Below, piece after piece: positions 17,154 to 24,718 of a stretch of DNA of 64,000 nt. The position numbers were made by a program, and so were the translations under genes. Where the stretch lies: the NCBI RefSeq assembly GCF_019266065.1, contig NZ_LPNR01000135.1, positions 1 through 64,000 on the forward strand, in the 5' to 3' direction. Position 1 is the first letter of the stretch; each line of letters starts with the position of its first letter. The notes beneath the pieces are model-generated. The model ran no database searches, was not told where the DNA came from, and saw only the letters and a list, made by a program, of their open reading frames with translations. This DNA comes from Nocardia sp. MH4. GTDB lineage: Bacteria; Actinomycetota; Actinomycetes; Mycobacteriales; Mycobacteriaceae.

Positions 17154-17206
17154 TCCCGGTCAGCGGTTGTCGGCGGGCAAAAGGTGGTACCCGCGGTTGC
17201 TAACAT
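17154..17206 (+). promoter_or_regulatory. Operator and leaderless promoter of the PadR gene
   Basis: TCCCG-GTCAG-CGGTT at 17154-17168 is a copy of the island repeat with an intact left arm. Its centre is 40 bp upstream of TAACAT (17201-17206), and ATG 17213 follows 6 nt later, so the transcript is probably leaderless. For the divergent hsaB gene only a weak half-like copy (around 17121-17135) can be seen. Confidence 0.55.
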
Positions 17207-17212
17207 GCACCG

Positions 17213-17908
17213 ATGGCGACTCCCGACCCCGATCCCGGCGTGCCCAACCTGCCGCCGACCAGCTGGGCGGTTCTCGCCATGCTCTCCTACGAGGAAGAGG
17301 TCTCCGGCTACGACCTGAAGAAGTGGGCCGACTGGAGCCTGCGCTACTTCTACTGGACGCCGTCCTACAGCCAGATCTACGCCGAGCTGAAGAAGCTCGA
17401 GCAGCACGGTTTCGCGAGCTCCCGGCTCGACCACGACAACGCCATGCGCGGCAAGCGGCTCTATCGGATCACCGACGCGGGCCGGGCAGCGGTGACGCTG
17501 TGGTGGAACAAGGCGCCGGTCGATCCGTCGGTGCTCAAACACCATGTGCTGGTGCGGGTCATGTTCGGTCACCTCGGCTCGCCGGATCGGCTCAAGCAGA
17601 TCCTGCGCGACCACATCGACGACGTCGACCAGCTCGAGCAGCGGGCCGCGATCGACGCCGAGGCCGCCAAATCCGAACCGGGCTGGGCCTATTCGCAGAT
17701 CGTGCTGCAGTGGGCGCAGCGCCACTACGCGGCCGAGCGGGAACTGGCCCAGCAACTGATCGACGACATCGACAACGCGGCCACGATCCTGGCCGGTGCC
17801 GAACACGACGATCGCGCCGACTACCCCCACCCGACCCCGGGCCGCTGGCGCGAGATCGAGCAGCGGGTCCGCGAGGAAGAGGGCCTGCAGCACGACCCGG
17901 CGGAGTAG
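17213..17908 (+). CDS. PadR family transcriptional regulator
   Basis: This 231-residue regulator has an N-terminal winged helix of PadR type (SWAVLAMLSYEEEVSGYDLKKWADWSLRYFYWTPSYSQIYAELKKLEQHG, about 17-67, followed by KRLYRITDAG) and a long helical C-terminal domain (PadR_C-like) for dimerisation, rich in glutamate, arginine and histidine. It sits in the middle of the steroid island behind a copy of the shared operator, so it is a candidate regulator of the regulon and probably controls itself. PadR proteins usually repress, while the operator position looks like that of an activator, so the link is not settled. The start is fixed by the -10 box 6 nt upstream. Confidence 0.85.
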   Translation: MATPDPDPGVPNLPPTSWAVLAMLSYEEEVSGYDLKKWADWSLRYFYWTPSYSQIYAELKKLEQHGFASSRLDHDNAMRGKRLYRITDAGRAAVTLWWNKAPVDPSVLKHHVLVRVMFGHLGSPDRLKQILRDHIDDVDQLEQRAAIDAEAAKSEPGWAYSQIVLQWAQRHYAAERELAQQLIDDIDNAATILAGAEHDDRADYPHPTPGRWREIEQRVREEEGLQHDPAE

Positions 17909-17910
17909 GT

Positions 17911-17931
17911 GTGGGGCGCTCGCGGCCCCAC
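17911..17931. terminator. Hairpin after the PadR gene
   Basis: GTGGGGC (17911-17917) pairs with GCCCCAC (17925-17931) two bases after the PadR stop. The following stretch to 18032 has no gene; in one minus frame it reads GTIIGDPVSGSSMITRSQ before a stop at 17938, which could be an eroded C-terminus. Confidence 0.55.
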
Positions 17932-18032
17932 GACCGATTACTTCGCGGTCAGCCGCTGGGACCGCGTGATCATCGACGACCCGCTGACCGGGTCGCCGAT
18001 GATCGTGCCGCGGCCGCGTGGGGCGTAGCCGC

Positions 18033-18995
18033 TCAGCGCGTGCCCAGTGCCTCGCGCACCATCGCCCAGATCTCGGCGCGGGCGGCGGTGGTCGCGGCCA
18101 GCGACGGGATGGTGAGAAAGCCGTGGAACAGGCCGTCGTAGCGGCGGTGCCGCACCGCGACGCCGTCGTCGGCGAGCCGGCGCGCGTAGGCGTCGCCCGC
18201 CGAGCAGGGCGGGTCGAGTTCGGCGGTGATCACGATCGCGGGCGGCAGGCCGGCCAGCGAGGCGGCCCTGGTCGGCACCAGGCGGACGTCGTCGGTGCCG
18301 TGCGGGGCGTACTGCCGCCAGTACCAGCGCATCGCGCTCGTCGTGTTGTAGTGGCCGGTGCCGAAGCGCCGATAGGACTCGGTCTCGAAGTCGTCGTCGA
18401 TCACCGGGTACAACAGGATCTGCGCCGCGACCGCGGGGCCGGCGCCGTCGCGGACCGCAATGGCCACGGTCGCGGCGAGATTGCCGCCCGCGCTGTCGCC
18501 GGCCAGCGCGATCCGCGCCGGGTCGCCGCCGAACGCGCCCGCGTGCTCGGCCACCCAGCGCAGCGCGGCGAGGACGTCCTCGTGCGCGGCGGGTCCCCGG
18601 TGCTCGGGCGCGAGCCGGTAGTCGACCGCGACCACGATCGCGCCGACGCCCTCGGCCATCGATCGGCAGAACTCGTCGTGACTGTCGAGATCGCAGAAGA
18701 CGAAGCCGCCGCCGTGAGCGAATACGATCACCGGCAGCGGTGATTCGTCGCGGTGTGGTCGATAGACGCGCAGAGTCAGGTCGCCGCCGGGGCCCGCGAT
18801 GACGATATCGCGCGCCTCGCGCATGTCGGGCAGGTACTTCAGCGGCGCGCGCCTGCCGAGGATGGCGGCGCGCACCTCGGCGGCCTGCATCGTGGCGATG
18901 TCGGGGAAACCGGCGTCGAGCGTGGCGAGCATCGCGGCCACTTCGGGGTCCGGCACCGCACCCGGTCCGGTGGTGGGATAGACGCGGACAGTCAC
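18033..18995 (-). CDS. HSL-family alpha/beta hydrolase (candidate steroid-ester hydrolase)
   Basis: This 320-residue esterase belongs to the hormone-sensitive-lipase group: oxyanion motif HGGG (94-97), nucleophile Ser168 in GDSAGG, an acid near ELDPPCSAGD and the histidine in YDGLFHGFL. The GTG start at 18995 has AGGAGGGTCA upstream. Related enzymes hydrolyse small or lactone esters (for example monoterpene lactones). Because the regulon also holds a steroid-monooxygenase-like BVMO, the most economical role is release of acetate from a 17-acetoxy steroid, or opening of a lactone. It faces the two alpha/beta-barrel genes across a promoter carrying the island operator. No signal peptide is seen, so it acts in the cytoplasm. 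Confidence 0.82.
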   Translation of the reverse strand: MTVRVYPTTGPGAVPDPEVAAMLATLDAGFPDIATMQAAEVRAAILGRRAPLKYLPDMREARDIVIAGPGGDLTLRVYRPHRDESPLPVIVFAHGGGFVFCDLDSHDEFCRSMAEGVGAIVVAVDYRLAPEHRGPAAHEDVLAALRWVAEHAGAFGGDPARIALAGDSAGGNLAATVAIAVRDGAGPAVAAQILLYPVIDDDFETESYRRFGTGHYNTTSAMRWYWRQYAPHGTDDVRLVPTRAASLAGLPPAIVITAELDPPCSAGDAYARRLADDGVAVRHRRYDGLFHGFLTIPSLAATTAARAEIWAMVREALGTR

Positions 18996-19088
18996 TGACC
19001 CTCCTGGAGATTCTCGCGACGCGGTCCGACGGTCGAACCGGTCGTCGGCCCACCGTAGAGCCGGGCCGCGGCGGTGCGGACCCCGTTC

Positions 19089-19139
19089 TCCCGCTGGGCG
19101 GAAACCCCTGGTCGACGTGCCACGCGAGGTGCCTACCGT
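19089..19139 (+). promoter_or_regulatory. Operator and leaderless promoter upstream of the barrel-protein genes
   Basis: TCCCG-CTGGG-CGGAA at 19089-19103 is a copy of the island repeat with a diverged spacer and right arm. Its centre is 38 bp before TACCGT (19134-19139); the ATG at 19146 follows after 6 nt. It also lies about 100 bp upstream of the divergent esterase gene. Confidence 0.5.
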
Positions 19140-19145
19140 CGGCCC

Positions 19146-19493
19146 ATGAACACCACGAAGGTCTACGTGACCGACACCGTTGTGACGAAACCCGGGCGGG
19201 CCAGGGACTTCGTCGACGCCTATCTGCGTGAGTACGTGCCGGGGGCCCGCGAGCGAGGGATGACGCTGGAGCGGATCGTGGTGAGTCCACCGATCTGGTT
19301 TCCCGACGAGTCCAACACCGTCACCGCGACCTGGGTGCTCGACGGCGCCGAGGGGTGGTGGGCGATGACCTGGCAGGGGCGCTCCGATCCGGCGGTGCGG
19401 CGGTGGTGGTCCGGCGTGGACGACCTGGTCGCGCAGCGCACGCGCTGCACCGGCGCCGAGGTGTCCGATGTCGAGCGGCTCGCCGATGTTTGA
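19146..19493 (+). CDS. Small dimeric alpha/beta-barrel protein (NIPSNAP-like)
   Basis: This 115-residue protein begins KVYVTDTVVTKPGRARDFVDAYLREYVPGARERGMTLERI and ends with a tryptophan-rich segment (TATWVLDGAEGWWAMTWQG). The pattern of two long strands and a helix fits a ferredoxin-like dimeric barrel such as NIPSNAP or EthD proteins. It overlaps the next gene by 8 bp and shares the island operator. Proteins of this fold in catabolic clusters can be isomerases, cyclases or binding proteins; no catalytic residue can be named. The leaderless start is fixed by the -10 box 6 nt upstream. Confidence 0.65.
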   Translation: MNTTKVYVTDTVVTKPGRARDFVDAYLREYVPGARERGMTLERIVVSPPIWFPDESNTVTATWVLDGAEGWWAMTWQGRSDPAVRRWWSGVDDLVAQRTRCTGAEVSDVERLADV

Positions 19494-20115
19494 GGTCGTT
19501 CGGCTGGTGCATTGTGCGGCGGCGGGCGGTCCGGCGGCGGATCGGCTCAGGACCGAGCTGGGTGCGGCGGTGTCCGGGATGGCCCGCCGGGTGCTGGTCC
19601 AGCCCACGCTGCCGGGGGTTCGCAACGGCGGTGACGTGCTGGCGCACCTGCGCTTCGACGGGGCGGCGGAGTGGCGGGCCTGCGCGGGTGCGGTCGACGC
19701 GGTGCTGGCCGATCCCGGCATCACACATGTCGACGGCGCCGAGTACGACGGCGGCATCGGCGGTTTCGCCGAGCCTCGCGCGCCCGGCTCGGTGTACCGG
19801 GTGCTGCTGTTGCGGGTCGCGCCGCAGACCCCGGACGCGACGGTGGAGCGCTTCGAGGCGGACCTGCTGCGGATGCCGCGCTATATCCCGACGATGCTGT
19901 CCTGGCGGTTGAGCCGGGTGCGTCGCGGCATCGGGTCCGTGCCGTGGACCCATGTCTGGGAGCAGGAGTTCACCGATCTGGACGGACTCGACGGCCCGTA
20001 TCTGATGCACCCGGTGCACTGGGCGCACGTCGACCGGTGGTTCGATCCGGAGTGCCCCGACGTGATCGTGCGCGACCGCGTCTGCCACAGCTTCTGCGAG
20101 AACGACCCCGCCTGA
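19486..20115 (+). CDS. Dabb (stress-responsive A/B barrel) family protein
   Basis: This 209-residue protein has a C-terminal half typical of Dabb barrels: VYRVLLLRVAPQTPDATVERFEADLLRMP, then SWRLSRV and WTHVWEQEFTDLDGLDGPYLMHPVHWAHVDRWFDPECPDVIV (His/Asp-rich, about 150-195). The N-terminal half has a weaker repeat of the same barrel. It starts inside the end of the previous gene (ATG 19486, 8-bp overlap), so the two are translationally coupled and may form a pair. Genes of this type recur in actinobacterial steroid and aromatic clusters; a role in a C-C bond step or in handling an unstable ring-opened product is only a guess. Confidence 0.68.
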   Translation: MFEVVRLVHCAAAGGPAADRLRTELGAAVSGMARRVLVQPTLPGVRNGGDVLAHLRFDGAAEWRACAGAVDAVLADPGITHVDGAEYDGGIGGFAEPRAPGSVYRVLLLRVAPQTPDATVERFEADLLRMPRYIPTMLSWRLSRVRRGIGSVPWTHVWEQEFTDLDGLDGPYLMHPVHWAHVDRWFDPECPDVIVRDRVCHSFCENDPA

Positions 20116-20121
20116 CCCCGG

Positions 20122-20148
20122 CCGCCGCCCGCTCCCGCCGGGCGGCGT
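20122..20148. terminator. Bidirectional hairpin between Dabb and IclR genes
   Basis: CCGCCCG (20125-20131) pairs with CGGGCGG (20139-20145), with two further outer pairs, in the 42-bp gap between convergent genes. Confidence 0.6.
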
Positions 20149-20157
20149 ACCGCGCGA

Positions 20158-21015
20158 TCACGCGTAGCGGGGCGCGCGGTGGTCGGTGGCGACCCGGGCC
20201 GCGGGGCCGACGCCCAGCGGGCGCGGATGCTGCTGCAGGGTGGGACGGACCCGCACCCGGCCGTCGTCGACGTGGCGCCAGATGTTGAGCGCCGTCGTGC
20301 GCACCGGCGCGCTGAGCCGATGGTCGAACACCATCCGGTCGATCGGCCCGCACACCGACACCGCGGCCACCGCGGACTCACCGAGATCGCCGATCGGGGC
20401 GGCGATGCAGCCGAAGCCGGCCAGTGATTCCTCGCGCTCGACCGCGACCCCGTGCGCGCGCACCTTGTGCAGTTCGAGATCGAGCTGGGCGCGGGTGGTC
20501 AGCGAGTACTTGGTGCGCGCCGTGGCCTGACCGGTGACGACCTCGGCCAGCCGGTGCTCGTCGGAGTAGGCCAGGATCGCCTTGCCGACCGCCGTACAGT
20601 GCGCGGGCCGCCTGCCGCCGACCCGCGTCGGCACCGCGGCGGCCAGATCGCCGCCCACCTTGTCCAGGTACACGACGTCGGGACCGTCCAGCACGGCCAG
20701 GTGCACGACGAACCCGGTGACCCGGTGCAGCTCGTGCAGGAACGGCATCGCCGCGCGATGCAGCCGGTCCTGGTGCACGGCCAGCGAGCCGAGCTCCATC
20801 AGCCGGATCCCGAGCTCGTAATCGCGCCCTTCGCGGCGGAGCCAGCGCAGCTGCACCAGCCGTTCCAGCATGCGATGCGCCGAGGACCGGGGTAGCCCGG
20901 TCCGCCGGACGATCTGGGCGAGCGTGAGCCTGCCCGGGCCGTCGAAGGCGTCGAGCAGCAGGGACGCGCGATCGAGGATCGCACTGGGGGTGGTGGCCTC
21001 GGCCTGGATGACCAT
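20158..21015 (-). CDS. IclR family transcriptional regulator
   Basis: This is an ~285-residue regulator with an N-terminal winged helix (ILDRASLLLDAFDGPGRLTLAQIVRRTGLPRSSAHRMLERLVQLRWLRR) and a GAF-like effector domain (LGSLAVHQDRLHRAAMPFLHELHRVTGFVVHLAVLDGPDVVYLDKV, CTAVGKAILAY, GVAVEREESLAGFGCIAAPI). ATG 21015 is favoured by a GGAG 6 nt upstream; ATG 21027 or 21090 would lengthen it. It lies directly downstream of hsaC but behind a strong terminator, so it has its own promoter. IclR proteins commonly act as effector-dependent activators of catabolic genes, so this is a second candidate to bind the shared inverted repeat; its own promoter lacks that repeat. Confidence 0.85.
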   Translation of the reverse strand: MVIQAEATTPSAILDRASLLLDAFDGPGRLTLAQIVRRTGLPRSSAHRMLERLVQLRWLRREGRDYELGIRLMELGSLAVHQDRLHRAAMPFLHELHRVTGFVVHLAVLDGPDVVYLDKVGGDLAAAVPTRVGGRRPAHCTAVGKAILAYSDEHRLAEVVTGQATARTKYSLTTRAQLDLELHKVRAHGVAVEREESLAGFGCIAAPIGDLGESAVAAVSVCGPIDRMVFDHRLSAPVRTTALNIWRHVDDGRVRVRPTLQQHPRPLGVGPAARVATDHRAPRYA

Positions 21016-21066
21016 GGAGCGCTCCATTTCGGATCTACGAGCTGATGCCCAGTCGCATATTTCGAT

Positions 21067-21080
21067 TAGGCATATACCTA
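21067..21080. promoter_or_regulatory. AT-rich near-palindrome upstream of the IclR gene
   Basis: TAGGCATATACCTA lies about 50 bp before the IclR start in an unusually AT-rich stretch (21045-21115). Its arms TAGG and CCTA are inverted repeats. It could be the IclR promoter or an autoregulatory site. Confidence 0.3.
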
Positions 21081-21135
21081 TTGATACCATCCTCTGTGTC
21101 CGTTGTCACATGAATCCTCGAACTGTGTGCAACGA

Positions 21136-21180
21136 CGACGGCCCCCGTATCGAGCGGAGAGCTCGGTACGGGGGCCGTCG
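21136..21180 (-). terminator. Terminator downstream of hsaC
   Basis: A stem of about 20 bp (CGACGGCCCCCGTA at 21136-21149 pairing with 21167-21180, continued by CGAGC/GCTCG) starts 16 bp beyond the hsaC stop and ends the kshA-hsaA-hsaC transcript. Confidence 0.78.
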
Positions 21181-21195
21181 AAGGGCTGCGCGCGA

Positions 21196-22101
21196 CTACA
21201 TGGCCGCGAGCGGCTCGCTGCCGGACCAGTCGTGGCCCCAGTAGCTGTCGGCGGTGATTTCCTCGGCGGTGTAATAGGTCTCGTCGACCCGCATCCCCTC
21301 GGTGCCGAACTCCACGTCCCAGCCGCCGGGCGCGCGCACGTAGAAGGACACCATCTTGTCGTTGGTGTGCCTGCCCAGCGTCGAGGACACCGAGAAGCCG
21401 TCCTTGGTGACGCGGTCCAACGCCTGGCCGACCGCGTCGAGGGTGTCGACCTCCACCATGATGTGCACCAGGCCGGGGGCGCCACCGTGCGGCGCGGGGC
21501 ACAGCGCGAGGCTGTGGTGGCGCTCGTTGACGCCGAGGAAGCGCACCCGCATCGGCCCGAACTCCGGCGGCGCCGGGATCCGGAACGCGCCGCGCGGCAG
21601 GAAGCCGAGCACGTCGGTGTAGAAGCCGAACGCCCCGTTGGGATCCATGGTCGGCAGGACGACATGGCCCAGGCCCTGCGCGCCGGTGACGAACTTCGCG
21701 CCGAACGGCGTCACCACCGGGCTGTGGTCGAGCACCGCGCCGTGGAAGACCTCGAGCGTCGCGCCGGTCGGGTCCTGGAAGGTGATGACCTCCTCGACCC
21801 GGCGCGCGTCGGCCTCCTCGACCGAGAGCGGCTTGACGGCGATGCCCGCCGCGGTGACCGCTTCCTGCACCCGGACCAGGGCCGCGTGGTCGCGCACCTC
21901 CCAGCCGATGGTCACCACCGCGTCGCTGTCGCCCGGCACGACCGTGATGCGCGCGGCGCGTTCGTCCATCCGCAGGTACAACGCGTTCTCGTCGGGTCCG
22001 CTGCCCTGCGCGAAGCCGAGCACGTCGAACGCGAAGGTGCGCCACCGGTCCATGTCGGCGGTCTGGATCTTGACGTAGCCGAGGCCTTTGATGTCTGTCA
22101 T
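21196..22101 (-). CDS. hsaC: 3,4-DHSA extradiol dioxygenase
   Basis: HsaC opens the catecholic ring A of 3,4-dihydroxy-9,10-seco steroids by meta cleavage. The 301-residue type I extradiol dioxygenase has two VOC domains. The C-terminal one carries the iron ligands His146 (GLGHVVL), His213 (LVHIMVEV) and Glu264 (DVEFGTEG) and the catalytic His195 (RHHSLAL). TLGRHTNDKMVSFY is shared with mycobacterial HsaC. It is the third gene of the kshA-hsaA-hsaC operon, 27 bp behind hsaA. BphC/2,3-dihydroxybiphenyl dioxygenases are relatives, but the operon partners point to steroid ring A. Confidence 0.9.
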   Translation of the reverse strand: MTDIKGLGYVKIQTADMDRWRTFAFDVLGFAQGSGPDENALYLRMDERAARITVVPGDSDAVVTIGWEVRDHAALVRVQEAVTAAGIAVKPLSVEEADARRVEEVITFQDPTGATLEVFHGAVLDHSPVVTPFGAKFVTGAQGLGHVVLPTMDPNGAFGFYTDVLGFLPRGAFRIPAPPEFGPMRVRFLGVNERHHSLALCPAPHGGAPGLVHIMVEVDTLDAVGQALDRVTKDGFSVSSTLGRHTNDKMVSFYVRAPGGWDVEFGTEGMRVDETYYTAEEITADSYWGHDWSGSEPLAAM

Positions 22102-22128
22102 TTACGTTGTCCTTCGTAGTGTTTCGGG

Positions 22129-23307
22129 TCAGATCATCGAGCGCAGGTGGTCCGCGGGCTCGAGACCGAGGGAGCTGACGGCCGAGGCGTGGTAGACGGT
22201 GCTCGGCACGTGGATGGCGTGGGCGAGGCCCACGTGCGCGTCGCGCCAGTAGCGCTGCAGCGGCTTGTCGGTCCGCATCGCGTTGCCGCCGGAGCGCGCG
22301 AAGATCTGGTCCACGGCCGAGACCGCGCGCCAGGCCGCGCGGACCTGGGTGCGCCGGACCGCGGCCCGCTCGGCGAAGCTGATCTCCTTGCCCGCGTCGA
22401 CGGCGTCGAAGATCTGGTCGGCGTTGGCCAGCAGTTCCTGGCGCGCGGCGTTGATGTCGGCGGCGGCCTCGCCGATGGCGAACAGTACGTACGGATCGTC
22501 CTTGACCGCGGTGCCCTGCGCGCCGACCCGGTCGCGCTGGTAGTCCAGGTGCGCGGCCAGCGCGCCCTCGGCGATACCGACCACCGCGGAGCTGATGCCC
22601 AGCGGGAACATCGTCGACCACGGCATCTTGTACAGCGTCTCGGTGACCCCGTACTCCTTCTGCGCGGTGCCGTCGATGACATGGTCGCCGTTCATCACCC
22701 GGTAGTCGGGCACGAACGCGTCCTTGACGATGATGTCCTTGGACCCGGTGCCCTTGAGGCCCACCACATTCCAGGAGTCCTCGACGATCTGGTAGTCCTG
22801 GCGCGGCAGGATCATGTGCAGCATCGTCGGCGGCAGGGCCATCGAGCCGTCCGGGTTGCCGAGCATGGCGCCCAGGAAGATCCAGTCGCAGTGATCGGTG
22901 CCGGAGCTGAACTGCCAGCGGCCGTTGAAGATATAGCCGCCGTCGACGGGTCGGGCGATACCGGTCGGCGCGTAGGGCGAGGCCATCCAGGTGTCGTGGT
23001 CGTCGGCCCACACCTCGTCCTGCACCTTCGGATCGGCGAAGGCCAGCTGCCACGGGTGCACGCCGACGATGCCGGCGATCCAGCCGCTGGCCGGATCGAG
23101 CGCGGCCGTGGCCATCACCGTCTCGGCGAACTCGCGCGGATGCGCCTCGTAGCCGCTGTACTTCTTCGGCTGCAGCAGGCGGATCGGGCCCGCCGTCTTG
23201 AGCAGCTGGGCCGTGGCATCGGGCAGCTGCCCGAGCCGCTCGGCCTCCGGGGCCTGATCGCGCAGCTGGTCGGCGATCGCGGCGATGTTGTCGAGAACCT
23301 TGGTCAT
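22129..23307 (-). CDS. hsaA: 3-HSA hydroxylase, oxygenase component
   Basis: HsaA ortho-hydroxylates the phenolic ring A of 3-HSA using reduced flavin from HsaB. The 392-residue protein has the acyl-CoA-dehydrogenase fold of group D flavin monooxygenases: LLQPKKYSGYEAHPREFAE, DPASGWIAGIVGVHPWQLA, FNGRWQFSSGTDHCDW, VVGLKGTGSKDIIVKDAFVP and QRYWRDAHVGLAHA, all close to mycobacterial HsaA. It is the second gene of the operon (34 bp after kshA). Its reductase is encoded separately at 16578-17084. A para-hydroxyphenylacetate or chlorophenol monooxygenase role is unlikely given the neighbours. Confidence 0.88.
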   Translation of the reverse strand: MTKVLDNIAAIADQLRDQAPEAERLGQLPDATAQLLKTAGPIRLLQPKKYSGYEAHPREFAETVMATAALDPASGWIAGIVGVHPWQLAFADPKVQDEVWADDHDTWMASPYAPTGIARPVDGGYIFNGRWQFSSGTDHCDWIFLGAMLGNPDGSMALPPTMLHMILPRQDYQIVEDSWNVVGLKGTGSKDIIVKDAFVPDYRVMNGDHVIDGTAQKEYGVTETLYKMPWSTMFPLGISSAVVGIAEGALAAHLDYQRDRVGAQGTAVKDDPYVLFAIGEAAADINAARQELLANADQIFDAVDAGKEISFAERAAVRRTQVRAAWRAVSAVDQIFARSGGNAMRTDKPLQRYWRDAHVGLAHAIHVPSTVYHASAVSSLGLEPADHLRSMI

Positions 23308-23341
23308 CGCAGGTGGTGCTTTCTGTTCGGGGTGGGAGAAG

Positions 23342-24517
23342 TCAGGACATGGTGTCGACGATGGCGCCGCGGGCGATGTTGTCGGCCACCTCGGCTTCCC
23401 AGCTCGTCACCGCGCGGTCGGTATCGATCTCGAACTCGAAGCGCTTGGTCATATCGTCGGTGACGTCCTCGACGTCGACGTAGAACTGCTTGTACCAGCG
23501 GCGCAGCTGGTAGACCGGCCCGTCCTCCTCCGAGAGCAGCGGGTTGTCGATCGGGGCCTTGTTCTTCCAGATCGCCACGTCCTGCTCGAAGCCGACGGCC
23601 ACGCCCGCGGCGAACTGCTCGGCCATCGCGGTGGCGTCGGCGTCGGACATGCCCTCGGGCTTCTTGACCATCGCGCCGTACTGCAGCACGAAGGAGTTCT
23701 CGTCGACGGGATAGTGGCAGTTGATCAGGACGGTCTCGATCGTCATGCCCTGTGCCTCGCTCCAGAGCCAGTCGATCATGTAGGACGGGCCGAAGTACGA
23801 GGCGTCCGAGCGCAGGGTCGAGTTCGGATCGTCGTAGTTGGTGCCGACGGTGATGTCGTGGCGCGGGGTCGAGCGCATGTACTGGGTGGCGACGTGGCCG
23901 TCGAAGACGTTCTTGAAGTAGCGCGGGAACGAGTAGTGCACGTAGAAGAAGTGCGCCATGTCGACGACGTTGTCGACGATCTCACGGCAGTGCGAGCCCT
24001 CGATCAGGATCGAATTCCAGGTGAAATCGGTCCATTCCGGCGTGCCGTAGCCCTCGATCTCGGGAATGGTCACCTCGTCGGTGGGCTTGCTGCCCTGCGG
24101 GTCGTTCCAGACGAAGAGCTGGCCGTTGCGCTCGAGGGTCGGCCAGGAGCGGGTCTTGGCCAGCGGGGGCACGCGGCGCGCGTAGGGGATCGCGGTGCAC
24201 TTGCCGTTGCCGCCCCAGCGCCAGTCGTGGAACGGGCAGGCGATCGAGTCGCCCTTGACGGTGCCGTGCGCCAGGTTGCCACCCATGTGGCGGCAGAAAC
24301 CGTCGAGCACGTGCAGCGCGCCGTCGGATTCGGACTGGAACACCACCAGGGTGGTGCCGAACGCCTTCACCTCGTGCGGCTTGCCGTCGCGGAACGACGA
24401 GAGCAGGCCGAGGCAGTGCCAGCCGCGCGCGAAGCGGGTCGGTGCGGCAGCGGCCTCGATCTGTCGGTAGTCGGCGGTGGCGTCCAGTGATCGGCCGTTC
24501 GGCGGGTTCTCCGGCAT
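23342..24517 (-). CDS. kshA: 3-ketosteroid 9alpha-hydroxylase oxygenase component
   Basis: KshA is the Rieske oxygenase that hydroxylates C9 of 3-ketosteroids; with KstD this causes ring B to open. The 391-residue protein has Rieske ligands Cys75, His77, Cys94 and His97 (C-x-H-x16-C-x2-H), and the mononuclear iron motif NVVDMAHFFYVH with Asn183, Asp186, His189 and His194. The ATG at 24517 has GGAGG six bases upstream and is preferred to ATG 24529. It leads the kshA-hsaA-hsaC operon and has an operator copy 87 bp before its start. The reductase is KshB at 3676-4731. Nocardial genomes often carry several KshA homologues with different substrate ranges. Confidence 0.88.
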   Translation of the reverse strand: MPENPPNGRSLDATADYRQIEAAAAPTRFARGWHCLGLLSSFRDGKPHEVKAFGTTLVVFQSESDGALHVLDGFCRHMGGNLAHGTVKGDSIACPFHDWRWGGNGKCTAIPYARRVPPLAKTRSWPTLERNGQLFVWNDPQGSKPTDEVTIPEIEGYGTPEWTDFTWNSILIEGSHCREIVDNVVDMAHFFYVHYSFPRYFKNVFDGHVATQYMRSTPRHDITVGTNYDDPNSTLRSDASYFGPSYMIDWLWSEAQGMTIETVLINCHYPVDENSFVLQYGAMVKKPEGMSDADATAMAEQFAAGVAVGFEQDVAIWKNKAPIDNPLLSEEDGPVYQLRRWYKQFYVDVEDVTDDMTKRFEFEIDTDRAVTSWEAEVADNIARGAIVDTMS

Positions 24518-24564
24518 CGAAACCTCCATGTATCGGACGGAGTGGGATGAGCTGCGCCGATGGT

Positions 24565-24688
24565 CGCGCCGCCGAGGGGGGTCCGCGCCGGTGGGTTCCC
24601 GGTCAGCGGACATGTTTTCGCGGTGTGCGCCCGGCGTCCCGATCAGCGGGAGAGGAACCGGTCACAAGCGTGCGGGCCGCCCTACGGT
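24565..24688. promoter_or_regulatory. Divergent promoter kshA / MaoC-like gene with two operators
   Basis: TCCCG-GTCAG-CGGAC lies at 24597-24611 and TCCCG-ATCAG-CGGGA at 24637-24651. The right site, a perfect 5-bp-arm repeat, is centred 39 bp before TACGGT (24683-24688) for the rightward gene. The left faces kshA, where the -10 (around 24565-24560) is less clear. This is the third divergent promoter with one site per gene. Confidence 0.65.
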
Positions 24689-24718
24689 GACGGCATCCGC
24701 CGGACGAGAGGAATGACC

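Noticed and set aside
17932..18032. Possible small gene between the PadR terminator and the esterase end
   Set aside because: The only reading (ending ...MITRSQRLTAK at 17938) has no start near it and continues antisense through the esterase; kept as a possible remnant only.
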